The notes beneath the pieces are model-generated. The model searched no databases. It was not told where the DNA came from and saw nothing but the letters and a program-made list of their open reading frames with translations. A stretch of DNA of 64,000 nucleotides, from positions 449,444 to 513,443 of the forward strand of contig JAZKCZ010000001.1 of NCBI GenBank assembly GCA_040387835.1, written 5' to 3'. Within the stretch, counting starts at the first letter, position 1; each line of letters begins with the position of its first letter. Position numbers and translations under genes: made by a program. The DNA comes from Myxococcota bacterium. Its GTDB lineage: Bacteria; Myxococcota; UBA727; JABDBI01. Shown here piece after piece: positions 17,999 through 26,920 of this stretch.

Positions 17999-19476
17999 TT
18001 GGCGCCTCCTGGAAGAAAGCGTGCCTTCAGCAGAGGTAAATAACTTTCCTGACGCGAGGGTACAAAGCCAGTCAACCGCAGGCTGCTCACGATGATATTG
18101 TCTTCAAACCAAAGCGGCACATAAGGCAAGGACGCCTGCAACCGTTTTTCTATCAGCCCGTAAAGCACTTTGCGGCCGGCCACGTCAAATGTCGCCTGCG
18201 CTTTTTCAATCCAAGCATCAACCTCACCGTCCCGAAAAGCCACCCGATTACCACCGGCCTTATCGGCATCTGGAATATTGCCAGAGTGAAACACCCATTC
18301 AAATAAATTCGGCTCCACCACAGGCGACCAAATAGCGCTGACCAAATCAAAATTACCCTGACGAATATTCTGAAAAGCCGTGGCCCAGTCTTGAATACGG
18401 ATATCCAAATCAATACCGATTTGCTTCAGCTGATGCTTATAGATCAAGCTAAAACTCTGCCTAAATCGGTCTGTGCTGGCAAGCAAAGTAAGCTTAATCG
18501 GAAGCTTTAACCCTGTCTCTTTCAAAAGCCTCTTTGCCTCGATGGGATCATAACGAAGCGGCATTAACTTGGAGTCTTTGGCCCAATGCCCTGATGGCAA
18601 CATGCCAGTCGCTTTACTTGCCAAGCCCTGAAACTTCGCATTTAATATCTCGTCAATATTAATGCCCAAAGCGATGGCTTTTCGAACTCGCACATCCGAC
18701 AGAGGCGACTTGCGAAGGTTCATCGCCAAATAGGCATATCCAAGGCCTGGCGCTTTTTGAATCTGGATTCGGCTGGCATACTTCTCCAAAAGCGGCAGTT
18801 GAAAGGGCCTAATATTGCCCATGCTTAAATCCGCCTTGCCTTTGACCAACTCGAGCAGACGCGTGTTGTTATCCCGCACCACTCGAAATTCGAGTTCATT
18901 AACCCCGGCCTTACCCTCAAACCATTTATCGAAGGCGCTTAAACGCCAAGTTTCGGTGACTTTATTATAGCTTGTGAGTCGGTAGGGTCCTGAGCCAACC
19001 AGTTCATGTCGACATTTCGCAGTCCTGCCGTAGCATTTTGCTTTCGATACAATGCCAAGACCGGTGAGCTCCGCCACAAATGGCGCGTATGGCTTTTTAA
19101 GTTTGAACTCAATCACTCGATTGGACAGCGCATTCACGCTTTCAACAAATTTGAGCTTATCGACCTTGGAGGACAGCACGTCATCGCTTCCCAGATCGCT
19201 AAAAGTATAGACGACATCTTTTGCTTCGAGTTTGGTGCCATCATGAAAGTATAAGTTAGGCCGTAAAGTTACCAGGTAAGTCAGCGCATCTTTTTGAACG
19301 ACAGACTCGGCCAAATAAGGCCGCGGCAATAGATCATCACCCATGGTTAGTAGAGGGGCAAAAAGCAGCTCACTCATGCTCGACGCTACAACACTGTCGG
19401 CAAAACGGGGATCAAGGCTTTCAGGGACACTATTGACAATAATATTAAGTGCCAATGTGGCAATCAACGCGAACAT
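17995..19476 (-). CDS. Peptide-binding protein of ABC transporter (SBP family 5)
   Basis: 493 residues with a short N-terminal hydrophobic segment acting as signal peptide. VPESLDPRFADS and later PYLAES are the characteristic opening of family 5 binding proteins; LVGSGPYRL and VRKAIALGINID are further family motifs. It delivers di- or oligopeptides, or related ligands such as murein peptides, to the two permeases encoded downstream. The start overlaps the gmk stop by one base (TAATG), an unusual link between nucleotide metabolism and peptide uptake. Confidence 0.92.
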   Translation of the reverse strand: MFALIATLALNIIVNSVPESLDPRFADSVVASSMSELLFAPLLTMGDDLLPRPYLAESVVQKDALTYLVTLRPNLYFHDGTKLEAKDVVYTFSDLGSDDVLSSKVDKLKFVESVNALSNRVIEFKLKKPYAPFVAELTGLGIVSKAKCYGRTAKCRHELVGSGPYRLTSYNKVTETWRLSAFDKWFEGKAGVNELEFRVVRDNNTRLLELVKGKADLSMGNIRPFQLPLLEKYASRIQIQKAPGLGYAYLAMNLRKSPLSDVRVRKAIALGINIDEILNAKFQGLASKATGMLPSGHWAKDSKLMPLRYDPIEAKRLLKETGLKLPIKLTLLASTDRFRQSFSLIYKHQLKQIGIDLDIRIQDWATAFQNIRQGNFDLVSAIWSPVVEPNLFEWVFHSGNIPDADKAGGNRVAFRDGEVDAWIEKAQATFDVAGRKVLYGLIEKRLQASLPYVPLWFEDNIIVSSLRLTGFVPSRQESYLPLLKARFLPGGAK

Positions 19477-20087
19477 TACTCTCCTAGGAGCTTTTTACGA
19501 ATCTTCTCTCTATCAAAACCATTCAAACGGTGAGTTCTCACAATGGCTGTTAAATCGAATAAAGCTCTGTCTAGTTTCTCATTATTAATAACATAATCGT
19601 AAGTTTTAAGGCCAATGCGAATTTCCTGGCGCGCTGCTTCTAAACGTTTTTGTATTTTTTCTTCGGGGTCAGTGCCGCGTCCGCGCAGGCGATTTTCCAA
19701 CTCTTCGAAAGATGGCGGCAGAATAAAAATCAAAACCGTATTGGGAAAATGCTTTTTAATCTGAAGGCCACCTTGAACATCGATGTCGAAAATCACATCC
19801 CGGCTGTCGTCCATTTTCTTCTGGGTCCATGCAATGGATGAACCATAGCGATGGCCATGGACGGGCGCCCATTCCAAAAAGGCATTTTCTTCAATCATTT
19901 TGTCGAATTCAACATCATCCACAAAATAGTAGTCGACGTCTTCTTGCTCATGGCCGCGTCTGGGGCGCGTGGTGTGAGAGACACTAATCTCTAGATTAGA
20001 CATACTGTCCACCAAAAGATGCGCCAAGGTGGTTTTGCCTGTGCCACTTGGAGCACTTAATACTACTGGAAATGCATGTCTCGCCAT
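19476..20087 (-). CDS. gmk: Guanylate kinase
   Basis: 203 residues. The P-loop APSGTGKTTL is near residue 12, SHTTRPRRGHEQEDVDYYFV (GMP binding) near residue 38 and DIDVQGGLQIK near residue 95. It converts GMP to GDP with ATP. It is the first gene of the operon with the peptide transporter and uvrC. Confidence 0.97.
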   Translation of the reverse strand: MARHAFPVVLSAPSGTGKTTLAHLLVDSMSNLEISVSHTTRPRRGHEQEDVDYYFVDDVEFDKMIEENAFLEWAPVHGHRYGSSIAWTQKKMDDSRDVIFDIDVQGGLQIKKHFPNTVLIFILPPSFEELENRLRGRGTDPEEKIQKRLEAARQEIRIGLKTYDYVINNEKLDRALFDLTAIVRTHRLNGFDREKIRKKLLGE

Positions 20088-20117
20088 GTATCTATTTGTA
20101 GGCTATGAAACGCCCTC

Positions 20118-21398
20118 ATGCAACAACTTAGCCATCATTCCAACCATAAAATCGGCTTTTGGTCCCTGTTTGCGATTGTGACTGGTAGCCAAATCGGCTC
20201 TGGTATTTTTATGCTGCCAGCCAATCTAGCGCCATTTGGCTGGTATGCGCTTTTGGGTTGGATAATCTCTGGCGTTGGCGCGATCGCCCTCGCCTTGGTA
20301 TTCGCGGACTTATGCGCGCTGATGCCTAAGACGGGCGGGCCTCACGTGTACGCACGAGCAGCCTTTGGCGATGTGGCTGGTTTTTTTACCGGCTGGACAT
20401 ATTGGGTGGTTTCATGGGTTTCTACGACGGCGGTGATTGTAGCAGCGGTAGGCTACTTGACCCCGCTTTTGGGCACTTTGACGCCCAATGCCGTTTTGGC
20501 TCTGCAGGTGGTTTTGTTGTTTGCGGTGACTTTGCTGAATTTGCAGGGTGTCTATGCGGCTGGCATCACCGAATTTGTTTTGACGGTGCTTAAATTTGTC
20601 CCGCTGATTGTTTTGCCGGTTTTTGGCATTGTCTATTTTAATGCTCAAAATATTCAAATGGCAGATGGCTTGGCTGCCGTTTCCGTGCCGGATATTTTAA
20701 GTCAAGTTGTGTTGCTAACGCTTTGGGGCTTTATCGGTCTGGAATCCGGCACCACACCAGCGGGTTCGGTTGAAAATCCCGCTAAGACCATTCCAAAAGC
20801 GCTTGTGTTTGGGACCATCGCGGTAGCACTGGTTTATGTGGTAAACAGTTTGGCTATCATGGGCTCTATGCCAAGCGCCCTTTTAGCCCAGTCGAAGGCG
20901 CCTTTTGCAGATGCTGCGCAATATTTGCTCGGGGGCAGTTGGCATTTGCTTATCTCTTTCATTGCATCGATTCTATGCTTGGGCACTTTGAATGCTTGGA
21001 TGCTGGCCAGTAGCCAGATTGCTTTAGGCCTGGCTCAGGATAGGCTTGGACCTGCTTTGCTTGGCAAAACCAACCGGCATCAGGCGCCTTTTGTGGCTTT
21101 GTTAATCAGCACTTTTGGTATCTTGCCATTGTTGTTTTTAACCACGCATACGACCTTGGCCAGTCAGCTGGCCATGATTATTGATTTTTCTGTGACGGCC
21201 TTTTTATATGTGTATGTGATTGCGACCTTGGCATTTTTGAAAAAAGCTCGCGGGGTTCAATGGGTATATGGCTCACTCGCGCTGGTCTTTTGTTTATGGA
21301 TATTATGGCAAACTAGTTTGCAGACTTTAGGCATAGCTGCTTTATTTGCTTTGAGCGGCGTGCCCGTTTGGTTTTTCAAAAAGGTGATCACGAACTAA
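20118..21398 (+). CDS. APC-family amino acid permease
   Basis: 426 residues with about 12 membrane helices. The substrate-binding first helix has TGSQIGSGIFMLP, and PKTGGPHVYARAAFG follows. The pattern is close to the basic amino-acid/polyamine antiporter group (AdiC/CadB/PotE-like), which exchanges an amino acid for its decarboxylation product. No decarboxylase is near, so the substrate is open. It is divergent from gmk and overlaps the convergent RSH-like gene by 11 bases. Confidence 0.88.
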   Translation: MQQLSHHSNHKIGFWSLFAIVTGSQIGSGIFMLPANLAPFGWYALLGWIISGVGAIALALVFADLCALMPKTGGPHVYARAAFGDVAGFFTGWTYWVVSWVSTTAVIVAAVGYLTPLLGTLTPNAVLALQVVLLFAVTLLNLQGVYAAGITEFVLTVLKFVPLIVLPVFGIVYFNAQNIQMADGLAAVSVPDILSQVVLLTLWGFIGLESGTTPAGSVENPAKTIPKALVFGTIAVALVYVVNSLAIMGSMPSALLAQSKAPFADAAQYLLGGSWHLLISFIASILCLGTLNAWMLASSQIALGLAQDRLGPALLGKTNRHQAPFVALLISTFGILPLLFLTTHTTLASQLAMIIDFSVTAFLYVYVIATLAFLKKARGVQWVYGSLALVFCLWILWQTSLQTLGIAALFALSGVPVWFFKKVITN

Positions 21399-22401
21399 GC
21401 TTCAATGCGATATTTTGCATGATCGCAGTAAGTAGATTTACGACTGCTTCGCATCTTTTTTTTACTTCTGTTGCGATGATATCCATCGAAGAGTAAGAGC
21501 TTTGCCCAGTCGACTTAATAACGGTTTGCGAAATGTTGTTTTTCCTTGTCATTTTGTCCATACCAAAAAGGAAAAGGGTCATTTGAGCGAGTCTACCTTT
21601 GACGCAGATTTCTGCCGGGGCTTGTCTGCATGATAGACCTCGCATTTTTTTATAGATGACATGAGAATATTCTTTGGCACTTTGCAAACTTCCATCTGCA
21701 ATCTCAGAGAAGTGGATTTGAACCTCCGCCATCATAAAATCATCGCCATTTTGGTAGTGAATATCGGCGTGGACACCAACATAGCCGTTTAACGACATAC
21801 CGCCGTCCCCAAATTTGTTGGTAAAAACAACGCTATCTGGAAATTCCTTTTTCAGTTCCTGAACTGCCGATATCATTTGCGAAGGCGATTCAACCACAAT
21901 GGTTCCTCTTAAAACATCACTGATTTTTGCAACCGGATCTTCTATGTCAGCATTTCTTAATCGGTCTAATTTATAATTAATACTTCGTTTGGATTTGATG
22001 GCGTGTTCGTTATTAGGTCCAAAGGAAACTCGAGTGCCAGGCATTTTGTTGACTACATCACTCAATTTCTTCTTAAAAGCCGGTGCATTGTTTGTTGCCG
22101 CCGCAATAAGGTGATCGGCATTTTCATACTTAGGAGAGTTTCGCCAATGTTTAGCCTCCTCTAGGGTCTTGAGCGTAGGCCCGATATCACCCAACACATT
22201 TTTAATGGCAGTTCGATTATTTTGCCAATATTCTTCAATAAGCTTAGCGTCCGATGGGACGAAACAATCAAGTTCATGGTCCAACTGCACGGCATAGGAA
22301 GAATAAAAATGCTGTAGTTCCCAATCAAATTTAGTCTTCGCTGCCAACTCAGAAATACCAGCTAAGTTAGCAAATAAAAAATACCATTGAAAAATCTTCA
22401 C
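21388..22401 (-). CDS. Secreted RelA/SpoT-like domain protein
   Basis: About 337 residues from a GTG at 22401, chosen because GGGGAGA lies seven bases upstream and the product then begins with a signal peptide (MKIFQWYFLFANLAGISELA). A longer ATG frame to 22554 overlaps dnaE2 and gives a meaningless leader. The domain shows RSINYKLDRL, DVLRGTIVVES, then NGYVGVHADIHY and AEVQIHF. These match RelA/SpoT synthetase blocks (K-x-SI-KK, D-x-G-R, NGY-S-H, EVQI). RSH synthetases transfer pyrophosphate to GTP/GDP or ATP in the cytoplasm. An exported member suggests a toxin or effector. Catalytic competence is not established. Confidence 0.72.
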   Translation of the reverse strand: MKIFQWYFLFANLAGISELAAKTKFDWELQHFYSSYAVQLDHELDCFVPSDAKLIEEYWQNNRTAIKNVLGDIGPTLKTLEEAKHWRNSPKYENADHLIAAATNNAPAFKKKLSDVVNKMPGTRVSFGPNNEHAIKSKRSINYKLDRLRNADIEDPVAKISDVLRGTIVVESPSQMISAVQELKKEFPDSVVFTNKFGDGGMSLNGYVGVHADIHYQNGDDFMMAEVQIHFSEIADGSLQSAKEYSHVIYKKMRGLSCRQAPAEICVKGRLAQMTLFLFGMDKMTRKNNISQTVIKSTGQSSYSSMDIIATEVKKRCEAVVNLLTAIMQNIALKLSS

Positions 22402-22495
22402 ACATTCTCCCCGACAGCACCGTCGCCATTGATTAATAATGGATTTTCTATACACACAATCTAAGCCAATTGCAACTTGGGGGGAATTTGCAAAC

Positions 22496-25400
22496 TTATT
22501 GATATTCCCGTCGACCCCATAGGCTACCAAAGACGGGCATACTGGCTGGGGCAAAGTCCATTTTTGCCAATCGATGCGCTAACACATGGATGACCCCGTC
22601 TTTTTTCTGCAGCTTTCCCTCTATGGCCAAGCTTTCAAAAACCAAGGTCTCTTGGCGGTAAAGATCACAGACGTCTGGCGTAATCACAATGTTCGCAAAA
22701 CCAGTCTCATCTTCTAAAGTATGAAACACCATACCACTAGCGGTAGGCGGCCTTTGGCGGATTAGCACCAACCCTGCTACTTTGACGATGCTGCCGTCAT
22801 TAGCCTGCCTCAGATCTGAGTGTCTTAAATAGCCCTTGGATATTAGTTTCTCACGCCAAAAAGCCACCGGATGATTTTTGAGCGACAGCCCTGTCTTTTG
22901 ATAATCTCGCAATACTTCTTCGAGTTCGGTTAATACTGGCAAAATAACCGGCTCTTCCGGATTTTCTGATGCAAACGCCAATAAAGGCAAAGGCTTTAAA
23001 TCCAAGCCCTGCACTGACCAAGTAGCTTGCTGCCTTTTTTGCTTAAAAGAGCCGTAAGCATCTGCGGATGCTAAAACTTTGAGCGTTCGCTCAGAAATGC
23101 CACTGCGACGCGCTAAATCTGCTGCATTGGCATAGCCATCGCCCCGACAAGCCACCAGCCATTCGATTTCATCCGCACGAATGCCTGCAATTTGCCTAAA
23201 ACCAAGACGCAAATCACCCTTCACCAGCTGGTTATCCCAGGTGCTGAAATTGACATCGATGGGCAGAATTCGAACGCCATGGCTTTTGGCATCAAATAAG
23301 ATTTGAGAGGGACCATAAAAGCCCATGGGTTGGCTGTTAAGCAACGCACAAGCAAAAGCCGCCGGGTAATGACACTTTAGCCACGCGGACACATAAGCCA
23401 GCAAAGCAAAACTGGCTGCGTGCGATTCCGGAAAGCCATAATCCCCGAAACCTAAAATCTGCTGAAAGCATTGATTAGCAAATTGGGCATCATAACCATT
23501 TTTAACCATGCCCTGAACAAACTCATCCTCAAAACCCGTAAGCTTCCCTGATTTTTTAAAAGTTGCCATGGCGCGCCTTAAAGCATCTGCCCTCCCCGGC
23601 GTGAAGCCAGCGCCCACAATGGCCACTTGCATGGCCTGCTCTTGAAACAGCGGCACGCCCAAAGTGCGTTGCAGCACCGATTCAAGCGCTTTCGAGGGAT
23701 AACTGACGCGCTCTAAACCATTGCGACGTTTCAAGTAAGGATGCACCATGTTGCCTTGAATAGGCCCCGGCCTTACCAAGGCAACTTCTATCACCAAATC
23801 GTAATATTGCCGCGGCCTCAATCTGGGCAACATGCTCATCTGCGCACGACTCTCGATTTGAAAAACCCCTAAGGTATCAGCCCGGCAAATCATGTCATAG
23901 GTCTTGGTGTCATTCACCGGCACATTGGCCAGGGAAAGCTCTCGGTGATAATGCGTTTTAATCAAATCAAAGGAGCGCCGAATGCAGCTAAGCATGCCCA
24001 AAGACAACACATCTACTTTGAGCATTTTTAAGGACTCGATATCGTCCTTGTCCCATTCAATGAAAGTTCGGTCATCCATGGCCGCATTGCCAATCGGCAC
24101 CAGCGCTTCCAAAGGACCGCGAGTCAAAATAAAACCGCCCACATGCTGGCCTAAATGCCTCGGAAAGCTAAGCAGCATCAGGGCCCAATGAATCAGCTCT
24201 GGGTGCTGACTTTTATCCACATCTCGCAGAGACATAGCGGTTGCTTTCGCTAAGAAATCCTCGATTTGCTCCAAGGGTATGCCCAAAGCTTTGCCAACAT
24301 CTCGGATCGCACTCTTTTTACGATAAGTAATGACCGTAGCGGCAATGGCAGCTCGGGTCCTGCCGTAACGCTGATAGAGATACTGAATCACTTCTTCGCG
24401 GCGTTCATGTTCAAAATCGACGTCAATATCAGGCGGTTCATCCCGCTCTTTACTCAAAAACCGCTCAAATAAGAGCTCAACCTGGTCCGGATTAACCGCT
24501 GTAATTCCTAAGCAATAGCAAACGGCAGAGTTAGCGGCAGAACCCCGTCCTTGATACAAAATCCGCTTTTGTCGTGCAAAATCAACAATGTCATACACCG
24601 TCAAAAAATACGGCGCGTATTGCATTTCAGAGACAAGCTTTAGCTCATGCTGCAAACTTTGCATCACTTTAGGCGGAACACCATCTGGATAGCGCCACTT
24701 GGCTCCTGCCCAGGTCAACTCTTCTAAATAGGCTTGTGCATTTTTGCCCTCGGGAATTGAATCTTCCGGATACTCATATCGCAGCTCATCCAGCGAAAAC
24801 TTGCAAATTTTGGCCACCTCCAGGGTATTTTCCAAAGCCTGCGGGTACTGGTACAAAATACGCGCCATTTCAGCCGGCGATTTAAGATGTCTTTCGCCAT
24901 TACCATAAAGCCTAAAGCCTGCTTCCTGAATGCTGCATTGATGCCGAATGCAAGTTAAAATATCCTGCAAAGCCCGCCGCTGTGATTCGTGTCCATGAAC
25001 ATCATTGGTGGCAATTAATGCCAGGCCATATTTAAAAGCAAGCTCACCGATTTGGTGCAGCCTTTGAGCACCAGCAGGCTGAAAATTAAACGAGATAGCA
25101 ACATAAAAAGGCGAATCCAGAGCAGCCTTCAAGGTCCCCAGTTGAAATTCAAAATCAGCGTCTATTTGCTCAGGTGGGACAACAATCAACACCTGACCTT
25201 CACAAAACTCTAATAAGTCCGCTCGATATAAATGACACGCGCCTTTTTCAGCGCGTCTTTTTCCCCGAGTCAAAAGCGTGGTGAGGCGCCCATAAGCTTG
25301 TCTATTTTTTGGATAGCATAAAATGGAAGGCGTATTATCCGCAAAGTCCAAACGACAACCAATCAGCAGTTTCAGGCCACATTCCTTGGCAGCCACATGA

Positions 25401-25549
25401 GCCCGCACCACTCCAGCCAAAGTATTGCGATCACTGATACCAATGGCTGCATGCCCCAGCGCCTGCGCAGCCATGACCATCTCTTCCGGATGTGAGGCAC
25501 CCGTTAGAAAGGTAAAATTAGTGGTGACCTGCAACTCTGCGTAATGCAT
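22496..25549 (-). CDS. dnaE2: Error-prone DNA polymerase III alpha (DnaE2/ImuC)
   Basis: 1017 residues, the usual DnaE2 length. It has an N-terminal PHP domain (THDVHGH-like motif ATNDVHGHESQ near residue 180), the polymerase palm (PDIDVDFEHERREEVIQY near residue 375 carries two catalytic Asp) and a C-terminal OB-fold. It replaces replicative DnaE for translesion synthesis and works with ImuA and ImuB. It is divergent from lexA with a palindrome between the two starts. The ATG at 25549 has no Shine-Dalgarno; the predicted transcript would begin almost at the start codon. Confidence 0.95.
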   Translation of the reverse strand: MHYAELQVTTNFTFLTGASHPEEMVMAAQALGHAAIGISDRNTLAGVVRAHVAAKECGLKLLIGCRLDFADNTPSILCYPKNRQAYGRLTTLLTRGKRRAEKGACHLYRADLLEFCEGQVLIVVPPEQIDADFEFQLGTLKAALDSPFYVAISFNFQPAGAQRLHQIGELAFKYGLALIATNDVHGHESQRRALQDILTCIRHQCSIQEAGFRLYGNGERHLKSPAEMARILYQYPQALENTLEVAKICKFSLDELRYEYPEDSIPEGKNAQAYLEELTWAGAKWRYPDGVPPKVMQSLQHELKLVSEMQYAPYFLTVYDIVDFARQKRILYQGRGSAANSAVCYCLGITAVNPDQVELLFERFLSKERDEPPDIDVDFEHERREEVIQYLYQRYGRTRAAIAATVITYRKKSAIRDVGKALGIPLEQIEDFLAKATAMSLRDVDKSQHPELIHWALMLLSFPRHLGQHVGGFILTRGPLEALVPIGNAAMDDRTFIEWDKDDIESLKMLKVDVLSLGMLSCIRRSFDLIKTHYHRELSLANVPVNDTKTYDMICRADTLGVFQIESRAQMSMLPRLRPRQYYDLVIEVALVRPGPIQGNMVHPYLKRRNGLERVSYPSKALESVLQRTLGVPLFQEQAMQVAIVGAGFTPGRADALRRAMATFKKSGKLTGFEDEFVQGMVKNGYDAQFANQCFQQILGFGDYGFPESHAASFALLAYVSAWLKCHYPAAFACALLNSQPMGFYGPSQILFDAKSHGVRILPIDVNFSTWDNQLVKGDLRLGFRQIAGIRADEIEWLVACRGDGYANAADLARRSGISERTLKVLASADAYGSFKQKRQQATWSVQGLDLKPLPLLAFASENPEEPVILPVLTELEEVLRDYQKTGLSLKNHPVAFWREKLISKGYLRHSDLRQANDGSIVKVAGLVLIRQRPPTASGMVFHTLEDETGFANIVITPDVCDLYRQETLVFESLAIEGKLQKKDGVIHVLAHRLAKMDFAPASMPVFGSLWGRREYQ

Positions 25550-25551
25550 AC

Positions 25552-25586
25552 TTGACAGGCATACAACCGTATGCCATTTTAGTCAA
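25552..25586. promoter_or_regulatory. Facing promoters of lexA-imuAB and dnaE2
   Basis: On the plus strand a consensus -35, TTGACA (25552-25557), is followed after 17 bases by a weak -10, CATTTT (25575-25580), predicting transcription from about 25587, the A of the lexA ATG. On the minus strand TTGACT (25586-25581) is 17 bases from TATGCC (25563-25558), predicting a start about two bases before the dnaE2 ATG. Both transcripts would be leaderless, which agrees with the absence of Shine-Dalgarno sequences at both genes. Confidence 0.55.
25558..25575. promoter_or_regulatory. Probable LexA operator
   Basis: GGCATACAACCGTATGCC is a perfect inverted repeat: seven-base arms and a four-base spacer. 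It fills the gap between the two facing -35 elements, so a bound dimer would block both promoters. It differs from the enterobacterial CTGT-N8-ACAG box, as expected for a lineage with its own LexA specificity. The link to LexA is inferred from position. Confidence 0.75.
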
Positions 25587-26192
25587 ATGGAGAAACTACC
25601 CCCTAAACAAAAGCAAGTATTGCAGTTGGTGGAACGATTTTGGCGAGAGCATCAAATGTCTCCCTCAATCCAGGACATCGCCCAAAGTTTAGGCGTGATT
25701 AGACCCACCGCTTACAAGCATCTCAAAGCGCTCAAACAAAAAGGTTATTTGAGCCATCTAGCGGGCGTGGGCCGAACCTGGAAATCACTCTCCCAAGAAG
25801 TCGAAACCTGGAGTGTGCCTTTGCTGGGCCACGTTGCTGCCGGTCAGCCATTATTGGCCGTAGAACATATTGAAGATCGCATCCCGGTACAAAACCCTGA
25901 GCAAGCGCTGCAATGTTTCGCCCTCAGAGTCAAAGGCCAAAGTATGGTGGAAGGCGGCATCTTTGATAAAGATATCGTCATCGTCAGAAAGCAATCCGGT
26001 GCCCACGATGGCGATATCGTGGTGGCGTTGGTAGATGGTGAATCTGCCACGGTTAAAAAATTCAAACGCTTCACCAGCCAAATAGGGCTCTTGCCCATGA
26101 ACCAGCATTTCGATCCCATCATTGTGGATTCAGACCGTGTATCGATTTTAGGCAAAGTCATTGAGGTGAGGAGATGGTTGGAAAGACCGTAG
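25587..26192 (+). CDS. lexA: SOS repressor LexA
   Basis: 201 residues. An N-terminal winged helix (SPSIQDIAQSLGVIRPTAYK, recognition helix near residues 38-50) is followed by the S24 peptidase domain. The self-cleavage bond is Ala85-Gly86 in HVAAGQP, with Ser119 (GQSMVEGG) and Lys157 (ATVKKF) as catalytic dyad. RecA filaments trigger cleavage after DNA damage. It heads an operon with imuA (19-base overlap) and imuB and probably represses itself and dnaE2 through the palindrome just upstream. The recognition helix is unlike that of E. coli, matching the unusual operator. Confidence 0.96.
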   Translation: MEKLPPKQKQVLQLVERFWREHQMSPSIQDIAQSLGVIRPTAYKHLKALKQKGYLSHLAGVGRTWKSLSQEVETWSVPLLGHVAAGQPLLAVEHIEDRIPVQNPEQALQCFALRVKGQSMVEGGIFDKDIVIVRKQSGAHDGDIVVALVDGESATVKKFKRFTSQIGLLPMNQHFDPIIVDSDRVSILGKVIEVRRWLERP

Positions 26193-26920
26193 CCTTAGAT
26201 GAACTTCGAGAACGCATCCGCGCCTTGGAAGGACACGTGTTTCTTCCCCCCTTTGAAAAAGGGGGGCCAGGGGGGATTTTACCCCAAAACGCCGGCCTCC
26301 ACGAATACATCGCCCTGCAAAGCGAAAATGCGGCCCTAGGCTGGATGGTTGCCACCTTAAAAAAGCTGGGCACCCCTCAAAAGCCAATTGTCTGGATTTC
26401 CCAAAGACCTTCTTTATACCCACCCGGTTTAAGTGATTTCGGCCTCCCCCCGGAGCAAATCTTATTTATCCAGGTAGCAAACCCCAAAGAAGCCTTATGG
26501 GTGGCCGAAAAAACACTAGAAGAGCTCCCAGCCTTGGTGGTCGGAGAGAACCTAAAGCTCAATTTAACTACCGCACGCCGGTTGCAACTAGCCTGCGGGA
26601 AATTGCAAAACATGCTGTTTCTGCTGCACACAGAGAAAATACCCGCGCCATGTCACATTGCTATGACACGCTGGCATATATCAACACGCCTAAGTTCTGA
26701 CGCTCCAGGCTTATTCTCTCAGCATGGCGTAGGGCAGATGCGTTTTCGAATTGAATTAGTAAGATGCCGAGGCGCTATGGCGCCGGCGGCATGGGATGTA
26801 GAGTGGAATGACAAAGAGATGGATTTCAATCTGGTTGACGAATCTCAGCGAAGAAGACGGCAATTTGAACATCTTGTGCCAGAAGGCCAAGAAATACGCC
26901 CCGCTTACCGCTTTGGATGA
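26174..26920 (+). CDS. imuA: Translesion cassette protein ImuA
   Basis: 248 residues. The RecA-like core is degenerate (VWISQRP, LFIQVANPKEALWVAEKTLEE, LQLACGKLQNMLFLLH), as in ImuA proteins, which connect ImuB and RecA in the mutasome. Residues 24-36 (LPPFEKGGPGGIL) are encoded by an inserted palindromic repeat kept in frame. The gene overlaps lexA by 19 bases and imuB by 113. The assignment rests on position between lexA and imuB and on the RecA-like pattern. Confidence 0.8.
   Translation: MVGKTVALDELRERIRALEGHVFLPPFEKGGPGGILPQNAGLHEYIALQSENAALGWMVATLKKLGTPQKPIVWISQRPSLYPPGLSDFGLPPEQILFIQVANPKEALWVAEKTLEELPALVVGENLKLNLTTARRLQLACGKLQNMLFLLHTEKIPAPCHIAMTRWHISTRLSSDAPGLFSQHGVGQMRFRIELVRCRGAMAPAAWDVEWNDKEMDFNLVDESQRRRRQFEHLVPEGQEIRPAYRFG
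26244..26280. repeat. G/C-run palindromic repeat inserted in imuA
   Basis: CCCCCCTTT and AAAGGGGGG form a short hairpin, followed by a second G run. Read in the imuA frame it gives the PPFEKGG-GGI peptide, a well-known signature of an interspersed repeat that turns up in open frames of many bacterial genomes. The insertion keeps imuA open. Confidence 0.8.

Noticed and set aside
23982-24191. Plus-strand frames inside dnaE2
   Set aside because: Shadows of a conserved 1017-residue gene.
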